From contig CM076846.1 in NCBI GenBank assembly GCA_039519185.1, positions 67,916,614-67,980,613 on the forward strand: a stretch of DNA of 64,000 bases, given 5' to 3'. Source of the DNA: Astragalus membranaceus. Its lineage: Eukaryota; Streptophyta; Magnoliopsida; Fabales; Fabaceae. Positions 12,337 through 21,557 of the stretch are shown piece after piece (position 1 is the first letter of the stretch; every line of letters begins with the position of its first letter). The translations under genes were made by a program, and so were the position numbers. Under the pieces are notes generated by a model that saw only the letters and a program-made list of their open reading frames with translations, ran no database searches and was not told the origin of the DNA.

Positions 12337-12348
12337 TCTGACGTAGTG
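12337..12348 (-). repeat. CACTA right terminal inverted repeat
   Basis: Reads TCTGACGTAGTG on the plus strand, the inverse of CACTACGTCAGA. AAA follows as the second target-site copy. Confidence 0.9.
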
Positions 12349-12351
12349 AAA
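12349..12351. repeat. CACTA target-site duplication, right (AAA)
   Basis: Matches 2388-2390. Confidence 0.75.
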
Positions 12352-13065
12352 CAAATGGAGTTCAAATAGTAAAATCAAACAAATTTTGAAAAAAATACAA
12401 AAATGGTTATCTATAATCTATAATCTATATTGATTTTAAACATGTGAATATTATAATCACCTTTTAATGTATTGTTACTTAATTTATTTGAAAAATTGGA
12501 ATGTCCTGATCGTAACATTTCTCGCCAAATTCAAATAAGAATATGCTTTACATGTGTTCTAGACTAAGTTAACATTCAACATTAAATAACAATTACTGTA
12601 GCCTTAACAAATTCAAAATTAATAAAAACACAGTTTGATTACAAAAGGTAACACATGGTCACCTTTTTTCACAAAATGGTAAGAAAATAATGACTTAAAA
12701 TTTCTTGCCTTATACGTTTATGGTCAACTTATATTTTAAAAGAATAAAATTAATTATATTAAAACTATATTAAATTTTGTTTTGAATATTGCAATTAAGT
12801 TCAAATATTTCAATTTAGTTTTGATTTTGGATTTTGGATGTTATTTTCTCCTTTTTTATATTTTGGAGAATTTCAAGAAGGAAAGTTGTTATTATGATAT
12901 TGAGTCTTGGCTTGCATTTTTTTCCTATTGATATATTGCTCCTTTTTCTTTTTTGATTTGGAATACTTTTCATTAACATTCTTAAAGGTTGTTATAAACT
13001 TGTATCCATAGAACATCTGCCGTAAGATAGATGATAAATAAATAGGAGTTAATATCATTCCAATT
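12352..13065. other. AT-rich non-coding DNA
   Basis: No gene recognised. The 81-codon minus frame at 12873-13118 is an out-of-frame reading of the rps12 fragment plus AT-rich DNA. Confidence 0.55.
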
Positions 13066-13167
13066 GCATGTTCCTCGGCGCTGAGGGCATCCCCGAAGAG
13101 CGGGAGATTTTGTGACATTTCGGATTGGCTGTCTTGTGTTTTTAATAAGTTGTTTTATAGTTGGCAT
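13066..13167 (-). pseudogene. rps12: Plastid rps12 exon 1 fragment in nuclear DNA
   Basis: From the ATG at 13167 the minus strand encodes MPTIKQLIKNTRQPIRN followed by KSPALRGCPQRRGTC. This is the start of plastid ribosomal protein S12, whose first exon in the trans-spliced plastid gene ends a few codons later. Similarity stops abruptly at codon 34, after which the frame reads unrelated AT-rich sequence. In plastids the protein is a 30S subunit component. Here there are no following exons, so it cannot work. It is best explained as a plastid-to-nucleus transfer (NUPT). The flank just upstream (13168-13215) may also be plastid-derived, but I cannot confirm this. Confidence 0.88.
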
Positions 13168-14070
13168 GGTAAGTTATATATATAATGATCTGGTTTAGAT
13201 CAATCCTAACCCTATAATTCTTCTATAAAATATCTTTGGTATACGTAGGTAACAATTGTATTGGGTTCATAAGGTTGCAAACTTGGAGCAAAGTTATTTA
13301 ATCAAGCCATAGGTTATCTAAAATATTTTGTATATTTTATTGTATCGTGAATATAATGACATGCTTCCAGTTTTAAGAAAATTTAGTTACATGGCACAAT
13401 CAAAAATATAATAATTATTTTTTCTGAGAAAGATCTACAAATTCAAAACATCCGTGTTCATCAATTTTTCAAAATTTTCTTCATTTCCTATTTCCTATAC
13501 TTCTTTTCTTTGGTTATTTCCTTCTCCTTATTCTTTTCTATTTCCTTGATTCTCATCTGTCAGATCTTTTTAATATGTATTTAGATGTCAGCTCTTTTAT
13601 AGAAATGTAAGGTAAAATTATAGGGAGATGATGAGGTCAAATTGGGGGGCAAGACTTTAATAACATATTTTTCACAATGACAATAGAAACACACTCAAAA
13701 GCGAGAATATGAAGGGGGAAAAAAGACAAAACCAAAATATTCTATTTTGTTCTTGCTATAGTTTTTACATTAATGTTTATACGAGGGTATCTTTTTCTAC
13801 ATTACTTTTTGATTTGTTGCATGGTGGATCAGTTATGTTTTTGCCAAATGAGTGTGGCTTGAGATAGGAAAAACATTTCAATAGGTGGGTCTTAAAGGTG
13901 TTGAAATGATTGTTCAATATTTTGTGAGATGTTCTTTTCTTTCCTCGGTTCCCTTAAACCTTACATTATTATTCCAATTTTCGATCAGTTTTCCTGGTAC
14001 ATATCCAACTAAATCTTCATTACTTTAAGTTCTTGCTCATGTCTTTTTCTAAAATTTAGGTTCAGATTAT
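13168..14070. other. AT-rich non-coding DNA
   Basis: No gene or repeat with definable ends is seen between the rps12 fragment and the outer copia LTR. Confidence 0.5.
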
Positions 14071-14342
14071 TGAGATATGCCTTGTAATTCTATTGCTTGT
14101 AATAATAGTAGGTGTAGTTAGAAACCTAGTCGAAATGGGCCAGTCGAATGGGCTAGTCGAAATTATGGGCCTGGACTTGTTTCATTGTATATATATACAG
14201 ACGTCAGTAGCATGTAATTTGAACTCTACTTTTATGAAATTCAGTGCAGCTTTTACCTAATATTATATTGCCCTATTCATTCCTCTTATCCTTAGCGCCG
14301 CCACTTCCTTTCTTGTCCCTTTCACGTGTTTAATCCCCAACA
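14071..14342 (+). repeat. 5' LTR of outer copia
   Basis: Starts TGAGATATGCC and ends CCCCAACA. A TATA-like 'tatatatatac' lies near 14192. Confidence 0.93.
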
Positions 14343-14345
14343 AAC

Positions 14346-14357
14346 TGGTATCAGAGC
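14346..14357 (+). promoter_or_regulatory. Primer binding site (initiator tRNA-Met)
   Basis: TGGTATCAGAGC, complementary to the 3' end of plant initiator tRNA-Met, lies three bases after the LTR. Confidence 0.9.
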
Positions 14358-14387
14358 ATGTTATCCTCACAAAATCTATCAAGATTC

Positions 14388-14864
14388 ATGGCAGCGCGAG
14401 ACAACTCTGGTGGAGGTATTCCGGGGAACCTCCCAATCTTTGACGGAAAGGATTATGAACGTTGGTGTGCGCAGATGAAGGTGCTGTTTCGATATCAAGA
14501 TGTCCTTGATGTCGTGAATGATGGTGTTCCACCCTTGGCAGCAAACGCCACTGAAGCGGTGAGGAACAACCACCATTCGCTGAGGAAGAAAGATGGAAAA
14601 GGGTTGTTTTTGATTCACCAATGCGTTGATTCCAACATCCTGAACCTGATCATCGACTGTGATTCAGCAAAGGCAGCTTGGGACATCCTAAAGAACTCGT
14701 ATGGAGGAGCAGATAGGCTGAAGAAGATACGTCTACAGTCACTCAGGAAACAGTACGAGGGCTTGAAGATGACAGATGGAGAATCGATTGGAGATTTCAT
14801 TACGAGGTTAGTAGCATTAACTAATCAAATGAAAGGTAATGGTGAAACTGTGACTAAAGTAAAT
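14388..14864 (+). pseudogene. Outer copia gag, 5' part
   Basis: The likely start is the ATG at 14388 (MAARDNSGGG), which fits the usual short leader better than 14358. FDGKDYERWCAQMK and WDILKNSYGG are the UBN2-type gag features of Ty1/copia polyproteins. The frame is cut at 14864, inside the TSD TAAAT, by the Tekay-like LTR, so translation would enter the LTR and stop at 14921. The missing part of gag resumes at 23681. Confidence 0.85.
14860..14864. repeat. TSD of nested gypsy element, left (TAAAT)
   Basis: TAAAT recurs at 23676-23680, directly after the second LTR. Confidence 0.93.
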
Positions 14865-15818
14865 TGTAACATCCTCAAAATAATTAGGCGAATTGTTTGG
14901 ATGTTAACCCAATGGGAGTAATTTAGTACCTGACTGGTAAATTTAGTAAGTACTAAAATTATTTACTGGATAACATTAAGTCGTTAACTGGATAATACGG
15001 GTCAATGAAGTTTTGGAATCGAAATAAGGGATAAAGATCAATGCGGTAATTGGACCACGCTACCACCTATTTAATAATTAAATATGTGTTGTGTGTGTGT
15101 GTGATTAAAGAAAATAAAAGAATGAAAGAAAAGAAAGAAAGAAGAGATACGCGCAGAAGAGGAAAAGGAGAAGAAAAGAGAAGAAAAGAAGAGAAAGAAG
15201 AAGAGGAAAGAAGAAGAGAAAGGAAGAAGAAGTGTGAAGCCCACCCTCTCAAATTTCATCACCATCATCCCCTTACTTCCCTCTACAAAACCCTATAACT
15301 TGGTAAGGTTCCCCTCAATTTTTCCCCTATTTTATGGCCTACGAATTTGGGGAGGTTTTGGAGGTGATTTGGCGAAATCGTGAGTTGTGTGATCAAATTG
15401 ATGATTGAATCATGCTTAGGAACGAAGCTAGGAGCGGATTGAACGAGATTGGAAGCTCGGAACGAAGTTAGGAGCGGTTCGGTGATTTTGTCATATCGGT
15501 GATTTCGGCTCGGCAACGACTCTCGCTTCAAGGGTGAGTTTTACTCACGTTTAGGTTTATTCCGTTTTGAAATGAATTGTGTGATTTGTTTTCGAAAAAT
15601 TTTGAGTCGAAAACGTTATTTTGAAATATATTGCGTTTTAACGAAATTCGTAATCGTTGAGTTTTTGATTGAATTGCTTGATTGTTTGATGTTGATTGGA
15701 CTGGTATATTGTCTGGCATTGTCTGTTTTTGAGTTAGGAATCAATCGGGGCGAGTTTCGGATCGATCGGAAAGCAAAATTTCACAAAACAGGGCATTTTG
15801 GCAATGCTGTCAAACGCG

Positions 15819-15928
15819 CACGACCCGTGCGTCTCAGGCACACGACCCGTGCGCCTGGTTCGGGTTCAGTGTTGAAAAATTGTCTAACAGGGCGCACGAC
15901 CCGTGCGTCCTGGGGCACGACCCGTGCG
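15819..15928. repeat. Four CACGACCCGTGCG motifs in LTR
   Basis: Copies start at 15819, 15841, 15895 and 15916. Each is a near-palindrome (GCACG-ACC-CGTGC). The same set recurs in the other LTR at about 22512-22621. Confidence 0.9.
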
Positions 15929-16327
15929 CCTAGTCCTGCCCAAAATTTTCAAAGTGCCCTAAATGATTCCGTTTCGATCCCAATCCTCTCCTAATCCTTT
16001 CCTAACCCTTCTATAATGATATTAGGCTTATTATGCCATGATTTTGCGTACGTTTCAAAAGGGTTTTATAAAATAATTTCGAAGTTGAAAATAGTGTCGA
16101 AAAGTGGTCAACTAGAGTGCGAGTGTGAACTTGGATTTTATAAAAGGTGGATTAAAGTGTTTCATTGATTGTCTGATTTGATGGACCGTGGGTTCATAGT
16201 ATTGTAGATATACGTGTATAGTATATCGAGTTGGGTGACGACCCATGTATAACATACTAGGCGGGGCAGTCATGATCCCTTACCCTAGGCTCCATGCCAA
16301 TAGGAGAATGTACTATTGGTAGGGGGG

Positions 16328-16530
16328 TTCACCGGGGTTTAGCGGTTACGCAGTCGGTGTTATGTTAAAAGATTATTGTGCGATACACCGGGGTTTAGCA
16401 GTCATGCAGTCGGTGCCGCACTTTGTTTGTTGTGCGATACATCGGGGTTTAGCAGTCATGCAGTCGATGCCGCACTCTGTGATAACACGTTTACCGGGGA
16501 TTAGCAGTCATGCAGTCGGTGCCGTGTTAA
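16328..16530. repeat. Tandem blocks of about 56-60 bp in LTR
   Basis: Four blocks follow the pattern 'accggggtttagcagtcatg' then 'cagtcggtgccg', with drift between blocks (the first reads tttagcggttacgcagtcgg). They are repeated in the 3' LTR at about 23021-23223. Confidence 0.9.
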
Positions 16531-16984
16531 GTTAAAACGAATTTACTAATTGAACCGAGAGAGTTAGTAGGGGTCTCGGTAGAACTCACTGAGATTGTAT
16601 CTCACTGTTTAAATGTTGTTGTTTTACAGATAAACAGGGACAGAAGAAACCTCAAAGGCACGAGTAGGTGGCCCCGAGTGATGGATGATGACTTAGTTTT
16701 ACGTTTAAGTTTATTTCCCTTCTGTTGTCTGTGTATCACAATACTATGGCATTAGTATTATGTTATCTTTCTTTCCGCTTTCCTGTATGACTCTGACTAC
16801 CATAGTTGCTGACAGGTTATGGTCTGAGTACCGTATGGTCTTGTTTGTATATAAGACTGTTTTGTTTTATTCAGCGAAAAATTTATAATGGTATTCAGTG
16901 TCTGAGCAGGAAATAATATCTCTGATGTATGTTTAAGGTGCACTTGGGTGTTTTTAATAAATAAAAATACCGGGGTGTTACAAT

Positions 16985-16996
16985 TGGTATCAGAGC
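16985..16996 (+). promoter_or_regulatory. Primer binding site of Tekay-like element
   Basis: TGGTATCAGAGC, two bases after the LTR end, matches initiator tRNA-Met. Confidence 0.93.
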
Positions 16997-17115
16997 GGTT
17001 CGACCTAGTCGGACTTAGCTTATAGGGTCTTTGCTTTTCCAGTCGTGATTTTCTTAGTATGCTATTAGACATTGAGCTTGATCAACTTAATACTTTGTGC
17101 ATATTTCGCAGAATC

Positions 17116-20100
17116 ATGGCCAGAAGAGGTAGAGGCGTTCCTCCTCCTGTTGATCCAAATTTTGAGTGGATGCAGAATGTAATTGAGAACCAGCAGAAGA
17201 TGATGCAAGACATGATGCTTATGCATCAGCAGCAACAAATCCTACAGCAAAATGCTCAGCAGCATCAAGCTCCAGAGCCACAAGTGAACCCAAGGAGAAT
17301 TTTCACAGAGTTCCTGAAAATGAAACCCTCCGAGTTTAGAGGTGGGCCGGATGTCATGAGAGCACAACATTGGCTGGATGACATTGAAAAGATCTTTGTA
17401 ACAATGCAAGTGACCGATGAAGACAAGTTGAGGTTGGCATCCCATATGTTGAAGGGAGAGGCCAATAACTGGTGGACAAATGCTAGGGCCATGATGGAGA
17501 CAATGGGAACTCCCCAGACTTGGGACAATTTCCGAACATCATTTTTGGAACAATTCTTCCCCACGGCTATGAGGTTGGATAAGGAAAATGAGTTTTTGAC
17601 TTTTACACAGGGAGGCTTGACCGTGGGCCAATACACGGCTAAATTTGAAGAGTTGTATCAATTCTTCGGTTTAGCTGGATATGCCCCAAGTGACCAATGG
17701 AAAACTGACAGGTACAAATATGGGTTGAGAGAAGATATTGCTCAAAGTCTTAGTTCTTTTCCGAGAACCAACTATGCAGCCATGGTACAACAAGCTTATA
17801 TCGCCGAAAGTGATTTGTCAAGGTTGTATGCAAGCAGAAAGGCATTCCATCAGAGCAAGAGGAACGCTGGATCATCTAGTTCTCAGATGGGTCCTAAACA
17901 TGATTCAGGCAGGGGTGGTAATTACAAAGGGAAGCAGGTGCAAACGGCCGACCCAGCGAGGTTCAAAAATTGTCATAAGTGCGGAAGGTATCACCGTGGC
18001 GAGTGCCCATCAAGATCTGATCGGTGTTATGTCTGTAATGAAGAGGGTCACTATGCAAATAAGTGCCCAACAAAGAAGAATCTGCAAAGAGCACCAAATA
18101 CGAGTCAGGGGCGAATCAACACTCTAGATGCTCGAACCATCACACCTACTGACAATCTTCTGAGGGGTACGGGATCTCTTTTTAATAATTCAGTCAATAT
18201 TTTATATGATTCTGGTGCAACTCACTGTTTTATCTCACAAGCATGTGTGGATCGGTTGGGATTAGCATTGTCTGAGCTATCCGAACCTATAACTATTTTA
18301 ACTGCTGCCAAGGGTCGTGTCCAGACCCAATCATTATGTGAAAATTGCCTACTTGTCATAGGCGACAGACAGTTTGTTGTAAAATTTATTTGCTTGCCTA
18401 TGAGAAGCATGGACATTGTTATGGGTATGAATTGGATGGCTGAAAATCATGTAACAATCAACTGTGCCGATCGAACTATTAGCTTCGCCTCCAAATCCGT
18501 AGGATTGACGCAGGCAAATTCTGAAGCGACGATCTCTTACACCGAAGCAAGCCAGTCATTATTCCAAGGTGCGGAAGCTATTCTTATTATGTTATCTGCA
18601 TCTACTGAAACGGGTTTAGATTTGTCATCCGTGCAAGTGGTAAATGAATTTCTAGATGTCTTTCCAGAAGAAGTTTCATCCTTACCTCCTGACCGAGAGG
18701 TAGAATTCTCAATAGAATTGATTCCTGGTACAGGATCAATCTCTATTGCTCCTTATAGAATGTCTCCTTTAGAGCTGAAGGAACTGAAGTCTCAACTTGA
18801 GGAATTAATATCGAAGAGGTTTATCCGACCGAGTGCTTCTCCATGGGGTGCTCCGGTGTTGCTAGTCAAAAAGAAGGATGGTAGCATGAGATTGTGCATA
18901 GATTATCGACAACTCAACAAAGTGACGATCAAGAATAAATATCCATTGCCAAGGATAGACGACTTGCTCGACCAACTTCGGGGTGCCGTGGTATTTTCAA
19001 AAATTGATCTAAGGTCGGGTTATCATCAAATAAAGGTACGAGCCTTAGATATTCCGAAGACAGCTTTCCGTACGAGATATGGACATTACGAGTTCGTAGT
19101 GATGCCCTTCGGTTTGACTAATGCTCCAGCGGTATTCATGGATTACATGAACCGAGTATTCCATACTTATCTCGATCAGTTTGTAGTAGTTTTTATTGAT
19201 GATATCTTGGTGTACTCTAAGACCATTGAGGACCATGTTCAACATCTCCGCATTGTTCTGAACGTACTCCGAGAAAAGAAATTGTATGCTAAGCCGTCGA
19301 AGTGTGACTTCTGGATGCCGGAAGTGAAATTTTTGGGACACGTGATTTCCCAATCGGGAGTTGCTGTGGATCCCAGTAAAGTAGAAGCGGTGTTGAACTG
19401 GGAACGACCAACATCTGTTACAGAAATAAGAAGTTTCTTGGGTCTAGCTGGTTACTACAGGAGGTTTATCCAAGGTTTTTCACAATTGGTTCTTCCACTT
19501 ACTCGGTTGACTCGCAAGGCCCAACCGTTTATATGGAATGCCGATTGTGAGGAATGTTTTCAAGAGTTGAAGGTTAGGTTGACTTCTGCTCCAATCCTAA
19601 TTCTTCCAGATCCGTCTTTGGATTTTCAAATTTACAGCGATGCTTCTGGGAAGGGTTTGGGGTGTGTTCTCATGCAGAACCAACAAGTTGTAGCTTATGC
19701 CTCCAGACAGTTGAAGACTCATGAAGAGAATTATCCGACTCATGATTTGGAGTTGGCAGCTATTGTGTACGCACTGAAGATTTGGAGACATTACCTGTAT
19801 GGGTCTCGTTTCGAAGTCTTTAGTGATCATAAAAGCTTGAAATATCTGTTTGACCAGAAGGAGTTGAATAACAGGCAGAGAAGATGGGTGGAGTTTCTGA
19901 AGGATTATGACTTCGAACTGAAGTATCATCCGGGAAAAGCTAATGTTGTAGCCGATGCACTAAGTAGGAAATCCATTCATATAGCAGGATTAATGATGCA
20001 TGAAATGGAATTGTTGGAGTCTTTCCGGGACTTAAATGTGGATTCAAAGCCAAAAAGGAACCGGTTGGTGTTGAGCCACATGAGGATCTCTAGTTCCATA

Positions 20101-21507
20101 AGGGATTCTATTCGCTTAGCACAGGAAGTTGATATGAAACTACAATCACAGAAAGTGATGCCAGACTTTACCGAAGATAGTGATGGAGTTATTTGTTTCA
20201 ACGGTAGGATCTGTGTGCCTGATAATGAAGAGATTAAAAAGCAAGTGCTTGAAGAAGCACACCGAAGTTTATTTTCTGTACATCCTGGATCCACCAAGAT
20301 GTATAGAGATTTAAAACAAATGTATTGGTGGCCGGGAATGAAGTTAAAAATTGCTGAATTCGTATCACAATGCTTAACTTGTCAAAAAGTTAAGATAGAA
20401 CATCAGAAGCCTGCTGGTCTGCTACGGTCACTAGACGTGCCAGTATGGAAATGGGAAGACATTTCTATGGATTTTGTAATGGCATTGCCAAGGTCTCAAG
20501 CCGGTAACGACTCCATTTGGGTAGTTGTGGATCGGTTAACCAAATCAGCTCATTTTATTCCAGTTCGTTCCAGCAGTAAAGTATCCAAGTTAGCTGAGGT
20601 GTATTTGAAGAACATAGTAAGGTTACATGGGGTTCCTACCAGTATAGTGTCGGATCGAGATCCGAAATTCACTTCTCGATTTTGGAAAGCTCTGAATGAA
20701 GCATTGGGAACTAAAGTACTTCTTAGTACCGCTTATCACCCGCAGACAGACGGTCAGACCGAGAGAACTATCCAGACCTTAGAGGATATGCTTAGGGCCT
20801 CGGTGCTTGATAACGGGAAGAAATGGGAGGATCATCTTCCATTGGTGGAATTCTCATATAACAATAGTTATCATTCCAGTATCGGAATGGCACCTTATGA
20901 AGCTTTGTATGGTAGGAAATGCAGGACTCCATTGTGTTGGTGGGAAGTAGGTGAGAACCGATTATTAGGACCCGAGGTGATTCAAGACACTACTGAAAAG
21001 ATCCGCCAGATCAGGGAAAGAATGAAAGCCGCTCAAAGTAGGCAAAAGAGCTATGCTGATAAAAGAAGAAGGCCGTTGGAATTTGAGTCGGGCGATCATG
21101 TGTTTTTGAGATTATCACCAACAATTGGCACAGGTAGGGCATTACGGGTGAAGAAACTCAGTCCTCGGTATATTGGACCTTTCCAGATAATCGAGCGAAT
21201 AGGGCCTCTTGCATACCGTATTGCGTTGCCTCCACCATTGTCAAATCTGCATGATGTATTCCATGTGTCTCAGCTGCGGAAGTACATTCCCGATCCAAGT
21301 CAACCGTTAGATTTTGAAACGATTGATCTTCGACCGGACTTGTCCTTCCAACCTAATCCGAATTACATCATGGAACGTGGCGAGAGGACGCTACGGACAA
21401 AGTCAATTCCCATTGTCAAGGTGGTATGGGATGGTTTTTCCGCCGAGGAAGCTACTTGGGAGTTGGAGGACGATATGCGGACTCGGTATCCGTATTTGTT
21501 CTCTTGA
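17116..21507 (+). CDS. Gag-Pol polyprotein of Tekay-like gypsy element
   Basis: One open frame encodes all functions needed for reverse transcription and integration. I chose the ATG at 17116 (MARRGRGVPPP) over 17059 because it starts a typical gag, giving 1463 residues. In order: gag; two zinc-knuckle-like motifs (CHKCGRYHRGEC near residue 286, then CYVCNEEGHYANKC); aspartic protease DSGATH near 365; reverse transcriptase with YRQLNKVTIKNKYPLPRIDD and FIDDIL near 695; RNase H DASGKG near 842; integrase with HX(n)H and CLTCQ zinc site, then catalytic Asp near 1119 (MDFVMALP), Asp near 1179 (SDRDPKF) and Glu near 1215 (QTERTIQ). A GPY/F module (RYIGPFQIIERIGPLAYR, near 1352) and a chromodomain-like end (near 1434) complete it. 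No stop or frameshift is seen. This is the best candidate in the window for a functional protein. Confidence 0.96.
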   Translation: MARRGRGVPPPVDPNFEWMQNVIENQQKMMQDMMLMHQQQQILQQNAQQHQAPEPQVNPRRIFTEFLKMKPSEFRGGPDVMRAQHWLDDIEKIFVTMQVTDEDKLRLASHMLKGEANNWWTNARAMMETMGTPQTWDNFRTSFLEQFFPTAMRLDKENEFLTFTQGGLTVGQYTAKFEELYQFFGLAGYAPSDQWKTDRYKYGLREDIAQSLSSFPRTNYAAMVQQAYIAESDLSRLYASRKAFHQSKRNAGSSSSQMGPKHDSGRGGNYKGKQVQTADPARFKNCHKCGRYHRGECPSRSDRCYVCNEEGHYANKCPTKKNLQRAPNTSQGRINTLDARTITPTDNLLRGTGSLFNNSVNILYDSGATHCFISQACVDRLGLALSELSEPITILTAAKGRVQTQSLCENCLLVIGDRQFVVKFICLPMRSMDIVMGMNWMAENHVTINCADRTISFASKSVGLTQANSEATISYTEASQSLFQGAEAILIMLSASTETGLDLSSVQVVNEFLDVFPEEVSSLPPDREVEFSIELIPGTGSISIAPYRMSPLELKELKSQLEELISKRFIRPSASPWGAPVLLVKKKDGSMRLCIDYRQLNKVTIKNKYPLPRIDDLLDQLRGAVVFSKIDLRSGYHQIKVRALDIPKTAFRTRYGHYEFVVMPFGLTNAPAVFMDYMNRVFHTYLDQFVVVFIDDILVYSKTIEDHVQHLRIVLNVLREKKLYAKPSKCDFWMPEVKFLGHVISQSGVAVDPSKVEAVLNWERPTSVTEIRSFLGLAGYYRRFIQGFSQLVLPLTRLTRKAQPFIWNADCEECFQELKVRLTSAPILILPDPSLDFQIYSDASGKGLGCVLMQNQQVVAYASRQLKTHEENYPTHDLELAAIVYALKIWRHYLYGSRFEVFSDHKSLKYLFDQKELNNRQRRWVEFLKDYDFELKYHPGKANVVADALSRKSIHIAGLMMHEMELLESFRDLNVDSKPKRNRLVLSHMRISSSIRDSIRLAQEVDMKLQSQKVMPDFTEDSDGVICFNGRICVPDNEEIKKQVLEEAHRSLFSVHPGSTKMYRDLKQMYWWPGMKLKIAEFVSQCLTCQKVKIEHQKPAGLLRSLDVPVWKWEDISMDFVMALPRSQAGNDSIWVVVDRLTKSAHFIPVRSSSKVSKLAEVYLKNIVRLHGVPTSIVSDRDPKFTSRFWKALNEALGTKVLLSTAYHPQTDGQTERTIQTLEDMLRASVLDNGKKWEDHLPLVEFSYNNSYHSSIGMAPYEALYGRKCRTPLCWWEVGENRLLGPEVIQDTTEKIRQIRERMKAAQSRQKSYADKRRRPLEFESGDHVFLRLSPTIGTGRALRVKKLSPRYIGPFQIIERIGPLAYRIALPPPLSNLHDVFHVSQLRKYIPDPSQPLDFETIDLRPDLSFQPNPNYIMERGERTLRTKSIPIVKVVWDGFSAEEATWELEDDMRTRYPYLFS

Positions 21508-21544
21508 GGTACGTTGTGTTTAATTTTGAGGACAAAATTCTTTT

Positions 21545-21557
21545 AAGTAGGGGAGAA
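21545..21557 (+). promoter_or_regulatory. Polypurine tract of Tekay-like element
   Basis: 'aagtaggggagaa' lies directly before the 3' LTR, the usual place for the plus-strand primer. Confidence 0.85.

Larger units (their letters stand above)
2391..12348 (-). mobile_element. CACTA (En/Spm-type) DNA transposon, complete
   Basis: The element is 9958 bp. It starts CACTACTACAGA and ends with the reverse complement of CACTACGTCAGA, so 10 of 12 terminal bases pair. It is flanked by AAA on both sides. Dense GCAGCGCT/AGCGCTGC repeats lie just inside both ends, as expected for subterminal transposase-binding arrays. The interior carries one long minus-strand gene: Transpos_assoc-like and TNP2 transposase domains (6889-10812), then a multi-exon part with Transposase_24-like, DUF8039-like and Ulp1-protease regions (3353-6727). 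Complete termini and the open C-terminal exons suggest a fairly young element. The transposase half carries an internal tandem duplication that should stop production of a normal protein from this copy. Confidence 0.93.
14865..16982 (+). repeat. 5' LTR of Tekay-like element (2118 bp)
   Basis: Begins TGTAACATCC and ends GGGGTGTTACA. It contains a (GT)n run and a purine-rich AAAGAAAG/GAAGAAG tract (about 15090-15240), four CACGACCCGTGCG motifs (15819-15928), and a tandem array of four blocks with 'accggggtttagcagtcatg' (about 16328-16530). No protein is expected from the 140-codon frame at 15572-15994. Confidence 0.95.

Noticed and set aside
15050..15298. Lys/Glu-rich 82-codon frame (and copy at 21743-21991)
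   Set aside because: Translation of the purine-rich tract in the LTR.
15572..15994. 140-codon open frame present twice (also 22265-22687)
   Set aside because: It lies inside the two LTRs, has no known domain, and repeats only because the LTRs are duplicates.
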